Of a stretch of DNA of 64,000 nt, positions 13,333-26,700 are shown one piece after another. The notes below the pieces were generated by a model, which was not told where the DNA came from, searched no databases, and saw nothing but the letters and a program-made list of their open reading frames with translations. Made by a program: the position numbers and the translations under genes. This stretch comes from Opisthocomus hoazin (lineage: Eukaryota > Chordata > Aves > Opisthocomiformes > Opisthocomidae): positions 17,006,518 to 17,070,517 of the forward strand of contig NC_134414.1 of NCBI RefSeq assembly GCF_030867145.1. Reading direction: 5' to 3'. The stretch's first letter is position 1. Every line of letters begins with the position of its first letter.

Positions 13333-13538
13333 GGAAGATCTTCCTTACTTTGAGGGTGACAAAGCACTGGAACAGGCTGCCCAGAGAGGCTGTGGATTCT
13401 CCTTTTCCAGAGATATTCAAAACTCGCCTGGACAAGGTCCTGTGCAACCCACTGTAGGTGACCCTGCTTCAGCAGGGGGATTGGCCTAGATGATCCCCAG
13501 AGGTCCCTTCTAACCTTTACCATTCTGTGATTCTGTGA
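13333..13538 (+). mobile_element. CR1 LINE 3' end, third in plus-strand chain
   Basis: Begins just after the octamer tail of the previous copy. Translation gives [19 protein letters not shown], then [16 protein letters not shown], the last part of CR1 ORF2. The 3' non-coding end contains CTGCTTCAGCAGGGGGATTG and the tail CATTCTGTGATTCTGTGAGG. It is the same subfamily as the minus copy at 10287-10788, so the nest is bounded by same-family ends pointing outward. Confidence 0.92.
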
Positions 13539-16500
13539 GGATTTAGTGATAAGTATCAGAATATTCTAGCATAAAAGGATGATCTAGCCAGGGGAATACA
13601 ACCATATAAGCAACTAACCACCCTGATTTCAGATAACCAGTTGCTCTCAATGCTAAGATTATAATAATTTTGGAATATATTTATATCAGTTAAAGAATTT
13701 CACTTTGATTGTGTACAAATATTTTTATTGTAACTGTTTCCATTGCTAAAAACTCCCATTTAATATCTGGATATATTTGGCATTGTGTGATTCAAGAATT
13801 TTGATTTGCTGTATTTGTTCTGTGTTATGACATATCATAAAGACAAAGCAAAGTGCTTTTCAACTGGGAAAAACCTTTCCACAATAAAATCATGCAAGAA
13901 CTGCTTGTTCTGGTATAGAACATCACCGTTGAAGTAACACTGTACTGCATACGAACTTGCTATGACTGGAACCCAAATTCTCAAATGAAGGCTCTTAGTA
14001 AAAGGCAGAGAATGTTCTGTGCAGGAAAGACAGACCACAGCTAGCCGCAAGCTGGGTTAGCTGTGGTGCTTACACGGGAGCATCCAACCAAAGAGAGATA
14101 TGTGTAGGACTGGAAGTGTGGGATCAGGCCATCAGTGCACAGTAACAGCATTATTCCGGCTTGCGAGGAACTGCTCTGATAAAAATTTTTACAATAGCTA
14201 TTTCATGTAAAGGCTTATCTAACAAAGATTACTTAAAAGTAAGAGAAGCTGGAGAAAGAAAATCTGCCAGCCTCTTCAGTTCTGAGTGATATTTAATATC
14301 AGAAAGTTGTTTATTGCTTTGTGTAAATCTGTAGTTCTCTTCTGCTGTCTCAGAGCACAATGGATGATTTTATAATTCCTTTGCAAACTCTTGTATTTCT
14401 TAAGTTTTTCTTGCTTCATGGTGCTCAAATAATTAAACTATGAATCATACTATCGACAGTCATCTGGGATTCTGGGAAGCATTTAATGAAAAATTGAGCA
14501 GAGACTTGGGAGGGTCTTCAGTGAGCTTGGTCTCAAAAAAAATTGTTCAGTCATCCAAAGCTTTTGGCCCAAGACGATATGCATTTTTCCACACCAAAAA
14601 AATATAAAATTTTTACAATGTTAGTAGTTCCAAAAATTTGGTCCACTTGAGCCATCACAAAAGGGTTTTGTTCAATAATAATATCCGCAGTAAATGATGG
14701 AGGACTACTGTTTTATCTCCACTCATCTTTTTTTCATAATTTTTTTATTTCAACATTTGAGACTAAGAATCTAGGAATAGCGCATTAGTTAATAAGATAA
14801 AATCACATTGTTATTCCTTAATCTCTCATCAAATTTGTCTACATTGGAATGGTGGGGGGAGTTTTGCCTCTTAAGAAAATGTATTTCACTGAGAAATATC
14901 ACAATTGAAATATGCTGACCAATTTTGCACGGCATTGGTCTTAAATTGAACATAAATTCTACTAATGGAGAACAGAAGATATAGACACTGCTAAAAATTA
15001 GAAAAAAAATCACTAAAATGGTAGCTGGTATCACATCATAAGGATGCATTGTAATTTTTGAAATCTGAAAGTTTGGGTTTAATGGCAGTATAGAAACTTA
15101 ATAAAATGTAATTATTTGGGGCAATCTGTGAAGATGTAAAAAAAGTTGAAGAAATTATAACATGTGAATAACATACTAATAACATTGTACAAATTCTAGA
15201 GGAGTTAACTATCTTTAACACCCTTCTAATCAAAACCCTATCTACTGTCTTTCTGAATAGAAACAGCAAAACCTCTAATTGCAAATCGTTAATTGTGAAA
15301 AATCTCTGCAATTTTTTCTATTTTAGAACAATGATGGCTAGCAGATCAGGCATGAAAGCAGGTAGAAGTCACATGGGTAGGGGGTATTTCAGAGTTTTCT
15401 TCTTTGTTAATGAAGGTAAAGCCATCACACATATTCTAAAGGTTTTCATTACATAAATGGAAAAATCCTTGTGATGAACAGCCACCTGAATTAGATGCAA
15501 TTCTTCTTTTTTAGTACTGAAATGAAAAAAAATAGAATAGAGATTTTATTAAGAGGAGTGTGTTACTCATTTTTTAACAGCAACAAGCTAGGAAGATCTT
15601 AGAATACTTAATCTTCTTTAAAGCTGTAACAGTATATGGCACAGCAAGTTCATGAGTTGCAAGGTTCACCAGTTAAGTTGAACATAAAACACGTATGCTG
15701 GGCTTTAAAAAAAATTATCAGTGTCCTGATGTCTAACTTGGGTTTTAAAATAATTATATTTATTTTTGGATGTCAAAGGTTTTCAAATACACAATGTTCT
15801 TCATAATGATTTGCCGAATACTGCTTCCTGTGCTAAGCATATGAAACAAATTCTTTTGGAAGCACAGAATTATATTTATGACTATCAAGTAATAGACTAG
15901 TACTGCTTTAAGTTTTCAGAGGTTTTAAAGGGACTAACATATGCCGCTTATGTTTGGTAAATGCTTTGCAATAGTTTTTGTGATTATTCTGCATGTATTA
16001 TAAGTAATGTCACCACTGTATCTTGTACTCCTAAACAGCTGTCATGATAAGATCAGTTCAAACACTTCTCAACTGTTTTGTATTCTGCCTGCCTGGACAG
16101 CGAGCACAGCAGAGATGAAATGAATGTTTGCACGAGCCTTGCATTAGTCTGACTTGACTACACCGCAAAGCATGACAAAACAAGTAGAGGCTCAAGTTCT
16201 CTTCATTATCCTTTATTATGGGCAAAGGTTCAAAGTCCTGATTTTAGGTACCATGTGGATATTAAGAAAAAATTAAACAACTTGTAAAAATTGTGATTCT
16301 AAAACGGTGCATTCAGTATAAATTTATTGGTCATTTGAATTACATGGATTTTTTTTTTTGTAAACAGAAATTCAGTTTTAGTAGGTATTTAAAAACATGG
16401 ACAAAAGTAGTTGTCTCAGAAACCAAATTTGTTGGCTTATTTTTGAAGCTGCTAAACAGTAAGTACACAGCTTTTTTAGTGTTTATTTCAAAAAGTGGAA

Positions 16501-17699
16501 CATGCCCTGTATATTATTTAATAAAGAAAAAATAGATTAAATGTATTTGTTCTGAAGAAGAAAAAATGTGTATACATATTGTTTGACAAATTATTATAAT
16601 TGCTACTTGTTTCTCATATTGCAAATCACTCTTTCTCAGAATTTAAATAATGCCCTCACAGAGTTATTCTGATCATGGTAGCAATCTCCATACTGAATGC
16701 TAAATCAAGAGCAAATCATTAGATTAATGTTAATGTAAAAATGATGCAAAAAGAAATTGAACCCACCATCCAATTATTTACTTTTCACACATTCCTGCGG
16801 GTCAAAAAAAATCTTTCCTTTTCTTACTGTATCTGCTAATTATTTCTCCTAGTTTGTGAAAAAGAAAAAAACCCTAACTTTTTAAAATTTTATTTTTATA
16901 TCACAGATGGAAAATTTGCATCTCTGAACAATAACAACAAAAATAACAGTGTGTTGTGAATCTTGGGATGCAAGTGCCTTTTTGAACTTACATTTGGTTT
17001 ATGTCAATCTTGATGATTTGTTTTTTGGGATACCTTAGGGTAGGCATGAAATTCAACAATGAGGACTAGATTACTTCATGAAATACTAGATGGCAAAAAC
17101 TATGTTTTCCCTTCATGCATTTTTACAGGCAAAATCATATTCTGTGGAGACAATGACTGTCCCCAAGTCATGATAACTTCTAGTATCCAGCTAATCGCAA
17201 TGTAAGGATCCAAAGGAAAGCAAAATTTAGCCCATAGTGAATATGGTCATGTTATTTACCCTTGAGAATATTTCCTTTCTTTAAAATTCTGTTTCATGAA
17301 CTTTAAACGGTGGTGGTAAATAGATATCCCTTCAGAAAATTTTAAATAATTTCCAAATACACGGACTTTGATTGCCAAAAAAGGGAGGGAGGCAGGGGAA
17401 GAGAGAGAGACAGTACGGGAAAGTTTGGAAATTATTCAAGATATGACAAGGACTTTAGAGCTTTTGTCCTGCTGAAGGTAGATACTTCATTATGTTAGGC
17501 TCTCTGAAAAATACTAACCATAACCGTATTCCTATGTCTCCACTTATTTATGTAGAACAAAATTTTTAAAGCACCTTAGAAGCATATCAGGTGGATTACG
17601 GCAGGGGTATAAATTAAATATTTCAAAGTAGATGTTTTTTCTTAAAAAAAAAAAAGGCAAACAGAAAACCTTAATCCACAAGTTCAAGATATCTCATTA
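13539..17699. other. Unique AT-rich non-coding DNA
   Basis: No gene, RNA or repeat family recognised. Contains short A runs and AT-rich tracts only, and the open frames are short and uncharacteristic. Confidence 0.6.
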
Positions 17700-18406
17700 A
17701 AGGCTATGAAGACCTGGTACCAGTATATTCAGGATGGAAAACAGGCCCGTAGGGCAGGCCATGATGTGATGATGCAGCTACGATTATGTATAAACCAAGC
17801 TAACCCTCAGATATCCAAGTATCTGAGTAAAGTGGCAAGTAGCCCTGTTGCACAGTTACTGAAATCAAACCACCAGTCTCTTCTCCTGTGTGGTAATAAG
17901 CTCTTAAATCCACAGACATCAGACCACAGCTGGATACTGTGCCCAATTTTGGGTCCCCAGTATAGCAAAGACATTGATAAACCGGAGAGAGTTCAGGGGC
18001 GACCATGGAAATTGTTTCAGCTGGAGCACTTTTCCTGTGCGAAAAGGCTGGGGACGCTGGGCTTGGTCACCCAGGAGCAGGACGGCTTCAGGGGACCTAA
18101 TTGCAGCTTCCAGTATCTACGACGAGTAATCAAGAAGTTGGATCCATGCTCTTCAAAAAAGACAACGGACACAAGTACAAGCATGAGAGGTTCAGACCTG
18201 CTCTACGGAGAAGCTTATTCCCTGTGAGGAGTGTCAAGCCATGGCACAGATTGCCAAGCGAGGTAGTACAGTCTCCATCCTTCGAGGTTTTCAAGACATG
18301 ATTTGGTACAAACTGGTCCAACCCCACAGCAGACTCTGCTGTGAACATGAGATTGGACCAGAGACCTCCTGAGATCCCTTCCAGCCTGAATCATACCATG
18401 ACCCTA
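17700..18406 (+). mobile_element. Diverged CR1-family LINE fragment
   Basis: From about 17926 the plus strand aligns by eye with C-terminal CR1 ORF2: ILCPILGPQYSKDIDKPERV parallels the usual FWGPQYKKDIEVLERVQ, followed by LEHFSCAKRLGTLGL. After a frameshift near 18100 it continues as FRPALRRSLFPVRSVKPWHR and LPSEVVQSPSFEVFKT. The 3' end CCTGAGATCCCTTCCAGCCT, then ATCATACCATGACC, is CR1-like. The open frame 17706-18227 (173 codons) is a relic of it. The first 220 bases may belong to the same element, but I cannot align them. It is clearly older than the copies at 10-13 kb. Confidence 0.75.
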
Positions 18407-19136
18407 CTGAGCCCAAAGACATCTTTTGAATCTATAGAATACACTGAAATGTAGGAAAAATACTGTAAATTAAATCAGCCAAGGCCAGTAATAACTGCAA
18501 TCCATGCAACAAAATACAAGTAAAATACGTAGGGATTTCCTGCCTTTTTATCAAGTCCACAGCCTCTGAAAGACAATGGTCTTAAAACAATTCAAAGCAA
18601 AGCACATTTCCACCTTCATAATGAAAAAAGAGGTGGCCTTGAAAGGAGTATGCAATAGCCCCAGATATGCCCCTTACGCTATTCAAATGAATAGCTCCCT
18701 AGAGCTATTCCTTTCACAAAAATTTCCTGATCTCATTAACCATTATCTCTATGGAACTAATTGAACAAGAAGACTTATGGCCTTGTTCAAAGACTTTTTT
18801 TTTTTACAGAACGATATGGTATCAGTATCAAGGGTAATGTAATGCCAATTGATTGATCTCTGCTGCAGAAGAAAGAATTACGTGGGAATTCAGGAAAAAA
18901 AATAATTCTGTTCTGTTCTTATTAAGAAAAGCATGAAATGGAGCCTAAAGAAGAACAGATGAATTTATGCTGTGACTATGTGATAGCAAAGACTTCTATA
19001 AAGCTGACGTCACGAATACTAGATGTTATTTAGAATAGAGAGTAGGAGGTGAAGTTTGATATGAGAATGCTAATTACTCTCAATGGGGTTCAAATATATA
19101 CATTTTATTCATAGATATATGTACTTTATATACATA
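18407..19136. other. Unique non-coding DNA
   Basis: No gene or repeat family recognised. AT-rich, with an A/T-alternating patch just before the CR1 at 19137. Confidence 0.55.
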
Positions 19137-20640
19137 GATCATCTAGTTCCCACCCCTCCACCATGGGCAGGGACACCTTCCACTAGACCGGGTTGCTTAA
19201 ATCCCCATCCAGCCTGGCCTTGAATACTTCCAGAGATGGGGCAGCTACAACTCTGGGAAACCTGTGCCAGTGCCTCACAATCCTCATAGTAAAGAACTTC
19301 TTTCTTTTATCTAATCTAAATCTGCCCTCTTTCAGTTTAAAGCCATTACCCCTTGTCCTATCACTACATGCCCTTGTAAAAAGTCCCTCTCCAGCTTTCT
19401 TGTAGTCCTCCTTCAGGTATTGGAAGGCTGCTAGAAGGTCTCCCCGCAGCCTTCTCTTCTCCAGGCTGAACAGCCCCAACTCTCTCAGCCTTTCCTCACA
19501 GCAGAGGTGCTCCAGCCCTCGGATCAGTTGTGTGGCCCTCCTCTGGACCTGCTCCAACAGTTCCATGTCCTTCTTGTGCTGAGGGCTCCAGAGCTGGATG
19601 CAGGACTCCAGGCGGGGTCTCACCAGAGCAGAGTAAAGGAGCAGAATCACCTCCCTTGACCTGCTGGCCACGCTGCTCTTGATGCAGCCCAGGATACAGT
19701 AGGCATTCTGGGCTACGAGAATGCACTGCCGGGTCATGTTGATGTTCTCATCAACCAACACCCCCAAGTCCTTCTCCTCAGGGCTGCTCTCAATCCATTC
19801 ACCACCCAGCCTGTACTTGTGCTTGAGATTGCCCCGACCCATGGGCAGGACATTGAACTTGGCCTTCTTGAACTTCATGAGGTTTGCATGAGCCCACTTC
19901 TTGAGCCTGTCAGGGTCCCTCTAGATTGCATCCCTTCCCACCAGGATGTGGACTGCATCTCACAACTTTGTGTCATTGGCAAACTTGCTGAGGGTGCATT
20001 CAATCCCACTGTCCATGTCACCGACAAAGATGTTAAACACCACCGGTGCCAGTACTGACCCCTGAGAAACACCACTCGCCACTGGTCTTCACTTAGGCAT
20101 TAAGTCTTTGACCGCAACTCTTTGAGTGCGACCTTCCAGCCAATTCCTTATCCACTGAGTATTTCATCTGTCAAATCCATGTCTCTCCAATTTAGAGACA
20201 AGTATGTCACACAGGACAGTGTCATATGCTTTGCTCAGGTCCAAGTAGATGATATTCATTGCTCTTTCCTTATCCACCAACACAGTAACCCCATTGTAGA
20301 AGGCCACCAAATTTGTCAGGAATGATTTCCCTTAGTGAAGCCATGTTGGCTGTCACCTATCACTTCCTTATTTTCCATGTGCCTTCGCATAGTTGAGGCT
20401 CTGCTCCATGATCTCCCTAAGCACACAGGTGAGACTGACTGGCCTGTAGTTCCCTAGGCCTTCCTTTTTTCTCTTTTTAAAAATGGGGGTTATATTTCCC
20501 ATTTCTCAGTCACTAGGAACTTCACCGGACTGCTACAACTTCTCAGATATGATGGATAGTTGCTTAGAACCTTCATCTGCTGGTTCCCTCAGGGTCTGCA
20601 GATGCACCTCATCAGGTCGCATGAACTTGTGCACCTCCAG
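19137..20640 (-). mobile_element. Long CR1 LINE fragment, RT domain to near 3' end
   Basis: Minus-strand reading covers the RT from VHKFMRPDEVHLQTLREPAD through [74 protein letters not shown] (the active-site FADD with the first D changed to N), then NLMKFKKAKFNVLPMGRGNL and HWHRFPRVVAAPSLEVFKAR. Stops occur in the RT half, but 19183-19878 is an uninterrupted 231-codon stretch. At the left edge the 3' non-coding part is recognisable (GATCATCTAGTTCCCACCC), yet the final roughly 45 bp with GGTTGGAAGGGACC and the octamer tail are missing, replaced by AT-rich sequence. This is the longest CR1 piece in the window. Confidence 0.93.
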
Positions 20641-20705
20641 TCTATATGTACATCCAGGATTACACTATCCCAGGTTCAAAATCTGGCATTTGTCCTTATT
20701 TATAG
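20641..20705 (-). mobile_element. Second CR1 ORF2 scrap abutting the long copy
   Basis: Minus-strand translation reads NKDKCQILNLG, a stop, then CNPGCTYRL. This is the CR1 stretch just before the GDEWIESS motif, so it is out of order next to the RT start (VHKFMRPDEV) and must come from another CR1. The long copy therefore inserted into, or was rearranged next to, an older CR1. Only about 65 bp remain. Confidence 0.6.
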
Positions 20706-23700
20706 TATTGAAGGTATAGATATGCTCACATATAACCTTAAACACGTGTAAACTTTCTGTGGTGGCATGTACCAAAGAATTTTTTATCTTTTCCATTTCA
20801 TTCTTTTTCTGTAATCCAGATCTTACTCAGCATCCTGTTCCACAGCTCATCCCACTGACTATGCTTCTTGCCATTTTGCAAACCTAGCTTTCACTAGCAG
20901 CTGAAAGACAAACAAAACACTATGATTAGTAAGGAACAAGGATAGGAAAGAAGACCAAAAATATTGCATTCCAGTTATGCAAAAGAATGATGGGTGAGGA
21001 CTAGCATGTTCTGTTATGCCACTCTACTGCAAACAGAGGAATGTGAGGGAGGCATTAGAGTTTCTGCAGAGAGAGATTGCAGAGTGTTGGACTACTTATT
21101 CAAGGAAGACAAAAAATGCAAGAGGACATGAAGCAGCTACAAAAACTGCAGGTAGGCTAGCAAAAGTGGTACAAATGTTTTTTTTTATTCTTTCTGATGA
21201 TGAAAAAGAAGCATTGCAGTTAGTACAGCTATTTTTTCACCCTTGCTTAATCCAAACAGTAATTACCAGGAAGAATAATTTCTACAATCCAAAGACCTTT
21301 GTAGCAACAAACCCTAAAGTCTTGTTGCCTATATATTATTTATACATCACAATTTCAGTCACACAGTGGTAACTGACAAGAATCGTGAAAAACTGGAGTC
21401 TTCCAAATACGATAACACCAGACACCATTCTGGATAAGATCTGTGGTTTTATGTTGTCCATTAGTTTGCTATGTCACTGAGTAATTTCAGAAAAACCCTG
21501 TAATAGACAATTAGAGGCTAATCGCTCCCAGGAAAGGTCTCCTTTCTAACTCCAGTTCAATTTTGACTCCTGAAGAATGAGGTTTCTGCTCCTTTCAAAA
21601 ACTTTAATTGCTGATATAATTCTTCTTCTTCTAGTTCATGTACATTCCTCACCTTTTGAATCCCGCTAATCTCTTGTCCTGTTGATATCCTGTGGTGATA
21701 CGCTCCACAGTGGTGTCTTAGGCGAGGAAAATAATTTGTTTCATTTTGTACTTTTCTATTTAGCTGTATGTTTCCTCATTTCTGGACTGCAGTATAGGGC
21801 ACACTCAATTTCTTTAACAATGTATTACTTCACATACTTGTCTCACTTATTTGTCTTGATACACTCTTTAAAGGAAACATCTCCAAAACTCGTGCTTTAT
21901 GGATCTTGTGTCTCCCTTTCTCTAAACTTTTTGGAATAAAGAATAAATTCTGCCAGAGGCAGAATTTATTAACACATAGCTGAAAGTCTGGTTTAATACA
22001 GTTTTTCCTATAGAAACCTGTAAGTAGTGGTTGATTACTAAAAATCTAAACCTTTTTGCTTATAATTCTTTAAATGTACTTTCTATAATGATACTAAAAG
22101 CAGAGCCAATAATAAATGTACAGGTTTTGAGCGAGTGTTGCATCAGGGTGTTAGAAAAATGGATATTACTTTTTTCTGCACATTTCTTTGTTTTATTAGT
22201 TCCTTTAAGGAACTAATTTAGTTTTCATTTGTTTTCCCATAAAAAATCCCTAAGTAGCAGGGTTGGCTACAAAAAATATAACAAAACATTTTTTAACCAG
22301 CCAGTGGTTCTTAAAACTTGAAATATTTCACAGTAACAGTTCTCTTCAGGTAAACTACCAGTAGAACTCAGCTTTTATATCTTGCTTAATTACTCAGCAG
22401 CCCACCAAAAACAGTTTTGCTTGTATTACAGAGACTGGGTTTCCAGGGTTTCTGGATATGGGACTTTGTCACAGAGAATTTTGAAATATAAAAACTCTGT
22501 TGTAAAATAAGAATGACCCCTTCCCCCCTCCCCCAAAAAAAAAGAAAAAAAACACATTGTACATGAACGACATTTATTTGTGTCACAGTAGCACCACTCA
22601 CATTATCTGCTCAGGCTCAGTGCAGTAGCCTTATAAGACTAGCTATGAAAACTCTTCAGATTTCAAAATAATGATGCTTCTATTGCAACAGCTTTCATAT
22701 CTGTGTACCATGTCATGTTCTTGACAAACAAAACAAAGAGGGGAGTACTTTTTGTGGGATCAAATATGTCTGATCAGAGCAATCTGTCAGCTTTTGCCAA
22801 AAAAGCCCCTTACAGTAAAAAAATTCTAAAACAGAATCTAATTCCTCTTTTTTTCTTTTAATAGTTTCCTTGCACAGTTTCGTTCTTTGTATGACAATCT
22901 CACATTTTCAAAGTGCAACAAAATCAGAAACTTATCAAATACATGTTCAGGCTCCAGTACAATGGGCCTATATCCTACTTAAAGTTTCCAGATACATTGA
23001 AAATAGTAATTACCTGTTGATCTGCTTGGTCCCATCTCTTCTCACTATAAAATTAAAAATCTGATAATGTCATAAGACATTACAATCTATCACAGTTTTG
23101 CTGTACTGTAACGGAGGGCATGGAGAACTCTATTATTGAGAAAAATGTGGCATTTTCTTGTAAAATCTTCAAGAAATAGTGATTAAAAAAACACAGAAAA
23201 CAATTTAAGAGAAATACGTGAAACAGAAGGTATGTTGTTGATATTGATGGAGAGCTTATTTTTGCCCAATAAATTGTAAAAATTGCTCAGAAAGAGTTCA
23301 TTTTTCCAAAAATACCACCTCCTGTAATACTGCCACAGTCGAACAGACCTCCAGTGAACTTCTGAGAAAATAATCATCATGTGAGTTGAAACTGCCTAAG
23401 GTCAGTTTTAACTGAAGCACCTGATTTCTCTAGGATTTCAAGTGAGGTTAGAAGAATAAATTTAGAATACAAATACTGTAACTGACACATATCAGCTAGT
23501 TCTTCCCTTCTCCCCCTCCCCCTTTTTTCTGTCTCTTTATTCTTTTCCTTATTTTGAATACATATATTTAAGTTGCATAGTGGCAGGTTTCTAGGCAAAG
23601 AAGAAACTCTAGGGGTGAAAATGTATTCATCGATTAATTGCAGTAGGAATACTACATGGTACTTCTTAAATTCAAAGGCAAGAAAGTCATTATCTGTAAA

Positions 23701-26700
23701 GAAAAAAAGTAAAAAAAATGCTGAGCATGCCTCTCCATGTTAATTATCTTGGTTACATCTACAACCTTGCACATTTGTATGCTCACCTTGTCATTCTGTA
23801 GAATCTGAACCCCTGGTATTGAACAGCAGGTGCACAGGGAAAGTATAAAAGAAAGTTAAATCAAAGCTAGGATTGAAGGTCTTGCAGTGATGGCACCAGG
23901 AAAACATGAGATCTAAAGTCAGTTCTTGATTTGGCTGTGTGTGCACTGAGGAGAAAGTCACATTTCCTTCTGCTAACTTTCTCCCTATCCATAGAACATG
24001 GAAGATATCTTATTCAAACTATTTTTTTTGTCAGTTTGTCATTTAGTCTATGAACTTTCATGGGGCGAGAGACATGTCTTACTGGAGGCTTATGTGGAAC
24101 TGAGCACAATGGGACTTGTCAGTTGAGAATTCTCAGCTCTGCCAGAATACTGCAAAGCAATAAGAGGCAAAGCAGAATAGAGGTGTTCTTGTTTCAAGTA
24201 GCAAGTACAGACAGGTATAATATTACTGAATTTAAATGGGCATCTGAAGGGAGAATAGCAATCAACACAACAGTAACCATTTTCCATCATTCAGAGACCT
24301 TTAAAACAGAGAAAGTGAAAGAAAGCTCTTACAGCTATTACATATTTCTGACTTTATTTCCTAAGCCTTAAAGTCAGTCGTTAATGAAATATACTTTGGT
24401 TGTATTTATGTGAAGTACTTCCTATTTTCAAGTTTCTCGATTTCACCTTCCCATATGTGTGTATACATATATATATATATACACATACACATATACATTT
24501 ATACTCTGTATATAGTATATATACATACCTACTGAATACTGAAGCATGTATCAGAGCCTTCTGTCTAGAACAAGAGACTTTTCCTTTTAATTTCTTAATA
24601 AGGAGTCATTAGATGTAATGGGATTAAAGTGTGTGATCTGGACAGACTGCCTGCAATTGCTGAACATGTTCATGTGTCAACAAATTCATAACAGCATTTG
24701 AGCTTTAGTTTTGAGGTCTGTTAAACAATTTCAGCGGGACAAAGCTTTAGGCTAACTCATTATGAAGGAAAGCCACGGTGCATTAGAAGTAGCCCCGAAA
24801 GTGCCAAATGCTGGCTTCCTTTACAGCTGATAAAAGTTAAAAGACAGACAAAATTATCTAGGCCTTTCTTAGAAAACGAGAAAATAGGGCAGCACCATAC
24901 TGCTGCATGACAAATTGTTATTCAGCAGGCAGCTGGATGAAGGCAGCTTCACAAGTAGTCTAGGGTTAATGATGTTAAATTTTTACAGGACTATAGCTGC
25001 CTTTAAATTTTCCAAGGCACCTAAAAGGTAATTTTGACTTCAAAATAAATAGCTCTTATAAAAACAACCAGCAAAAAAGGGATAAATTTAATTCCATGTG
25101 GAACTTAATGGCACAGAACTCTGAAACTATCAGATGAAAAGTGCATCTAAGATTTTATTTTTGTAATTCAATATTTGGAAGTAGTAAGGGAAAAACCCTA
25201 TTAATAAAATTAATGTTGATTTGGCAGCAATGTTCTGATTGCCTTCTTACTGGTTTCTTTTTCTACTTCTTTTTCCGGTTCTAGGAAGCTCAGAACTACG
25301 TCTGAGGTAAACCTGACACTGAGCACAGAGAAACCCCAACTATTTCTAATCTGAAGCCAGTACCAGTGCTGGGACTGAGTTTGTGGTTTCCAGTTGTGAC
25401 CTCTGATTGACTTTGGTCAGTCACTTTGGCGAATGCAGCTGATCATATCCTCATCTTGTAAATACTGGTCTGTATGCTTAACATGGCATAAGAGAATTTA
25501 TTTTTATGCCACCTTTGGCCTATTCAGGTCTGTGAGAATAAACACATGAATAGCACTTGCAGGAGAAAAATTTATGAACCAGAAAGCACTGAAAGTTAAT
25601 TAACATTCAGATCTGTTTGAAAAAAAAAAAAAAAATTGCTATCATACCACATTCTACTAAAGCCCCCATTAGGGTTTAAGCAGGTTTTACAGATTTTCTG
25701 CTATACCTTAGCATCCTGAACAAGGTATACCAAGTATCTGAAATACTGGCAGAAAATGAACTGCACATGCCCCGAGGTCATCCACCCTATTGCTGTGGGG
25801 TTTTTTTTTTTTTATATCCTTCTCAATTTGGTCTGTATTTTTTGAGCAAATCTTGCAAAATCCCAATGCAGACCTGTTTTTGAAGTACAATCCACAGTAC
25901 CAAGTTGTGAATAATGCATTGTGCTCTGCACAGGCAGGCCCATAAAAACATGCTTTGAACAAGTAAATCATTCAGGTCAAACCAAAATAAAATATTCCAT
26001 TTTTTTTCAAATACTTTTTATTTCACATAAAAATGGAAGAAAAAAATCGAAACAAAGGTAATGTCTCTCTGAAAATTTGCTACATTTTCACCTTTTCAAG
26101 TTTTTTATCTTACTTTCCTCCTGATTTAAACAGCCCTGCAGACACAGACACAGTTGTAATTTTGTTGTTATTGTTGTTGTTGCTGAATTGATGATTTTCA
26201 TTGGATTCTTTCTTCAACTCTAAAATTCTTGTTTAATTTTTACTAGGAAAAATTTTTATTTAACCAACTTGAAATTCTCCTTCTGCTTCTCTTCCAGCCT
26301 GCTTTAGTGTGTTTCTAAACTCTAAGATTAAACTTTATGATTAATATTATAATAAAATATATATTTACCCACATAGTACTTTGGTCTTCCCAATATTTGT
26401 TTGAAAAGTATCCATCTTTATTGTTTAAAGACAGTGAGGGTTAGACTCCCAGATGAAGTAGGTTTTGAAGCCTGACAAAACAAGGTTTATGGCACCCACC
26501 TCAGCTCAGGTGTTATCCTGGATCTTCCCATTGCAGTCCCAGGTTCCAGCCCCCATCCACACCCTTTTCCCCCTTTGTCATGAATTATGGGAGTTCAGCT
26601 CCAGCTACCTCTCTGCAGAACTCTGACCCAAAAAGGATATTATCCAACCCCAACTAAGCAAGATGGAGACACAGAAGTATTCCACAGAACAGCTAATTTC

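Noticed and set aside
21016..21372. 118-codon plus-strand frame starting MPLYCKQRNVREALEFLQ
   Set aside because: The first half looks mildly protein-like, but the second half is random and no family or splice context could be seen. Kept only as a remark in the region entry.
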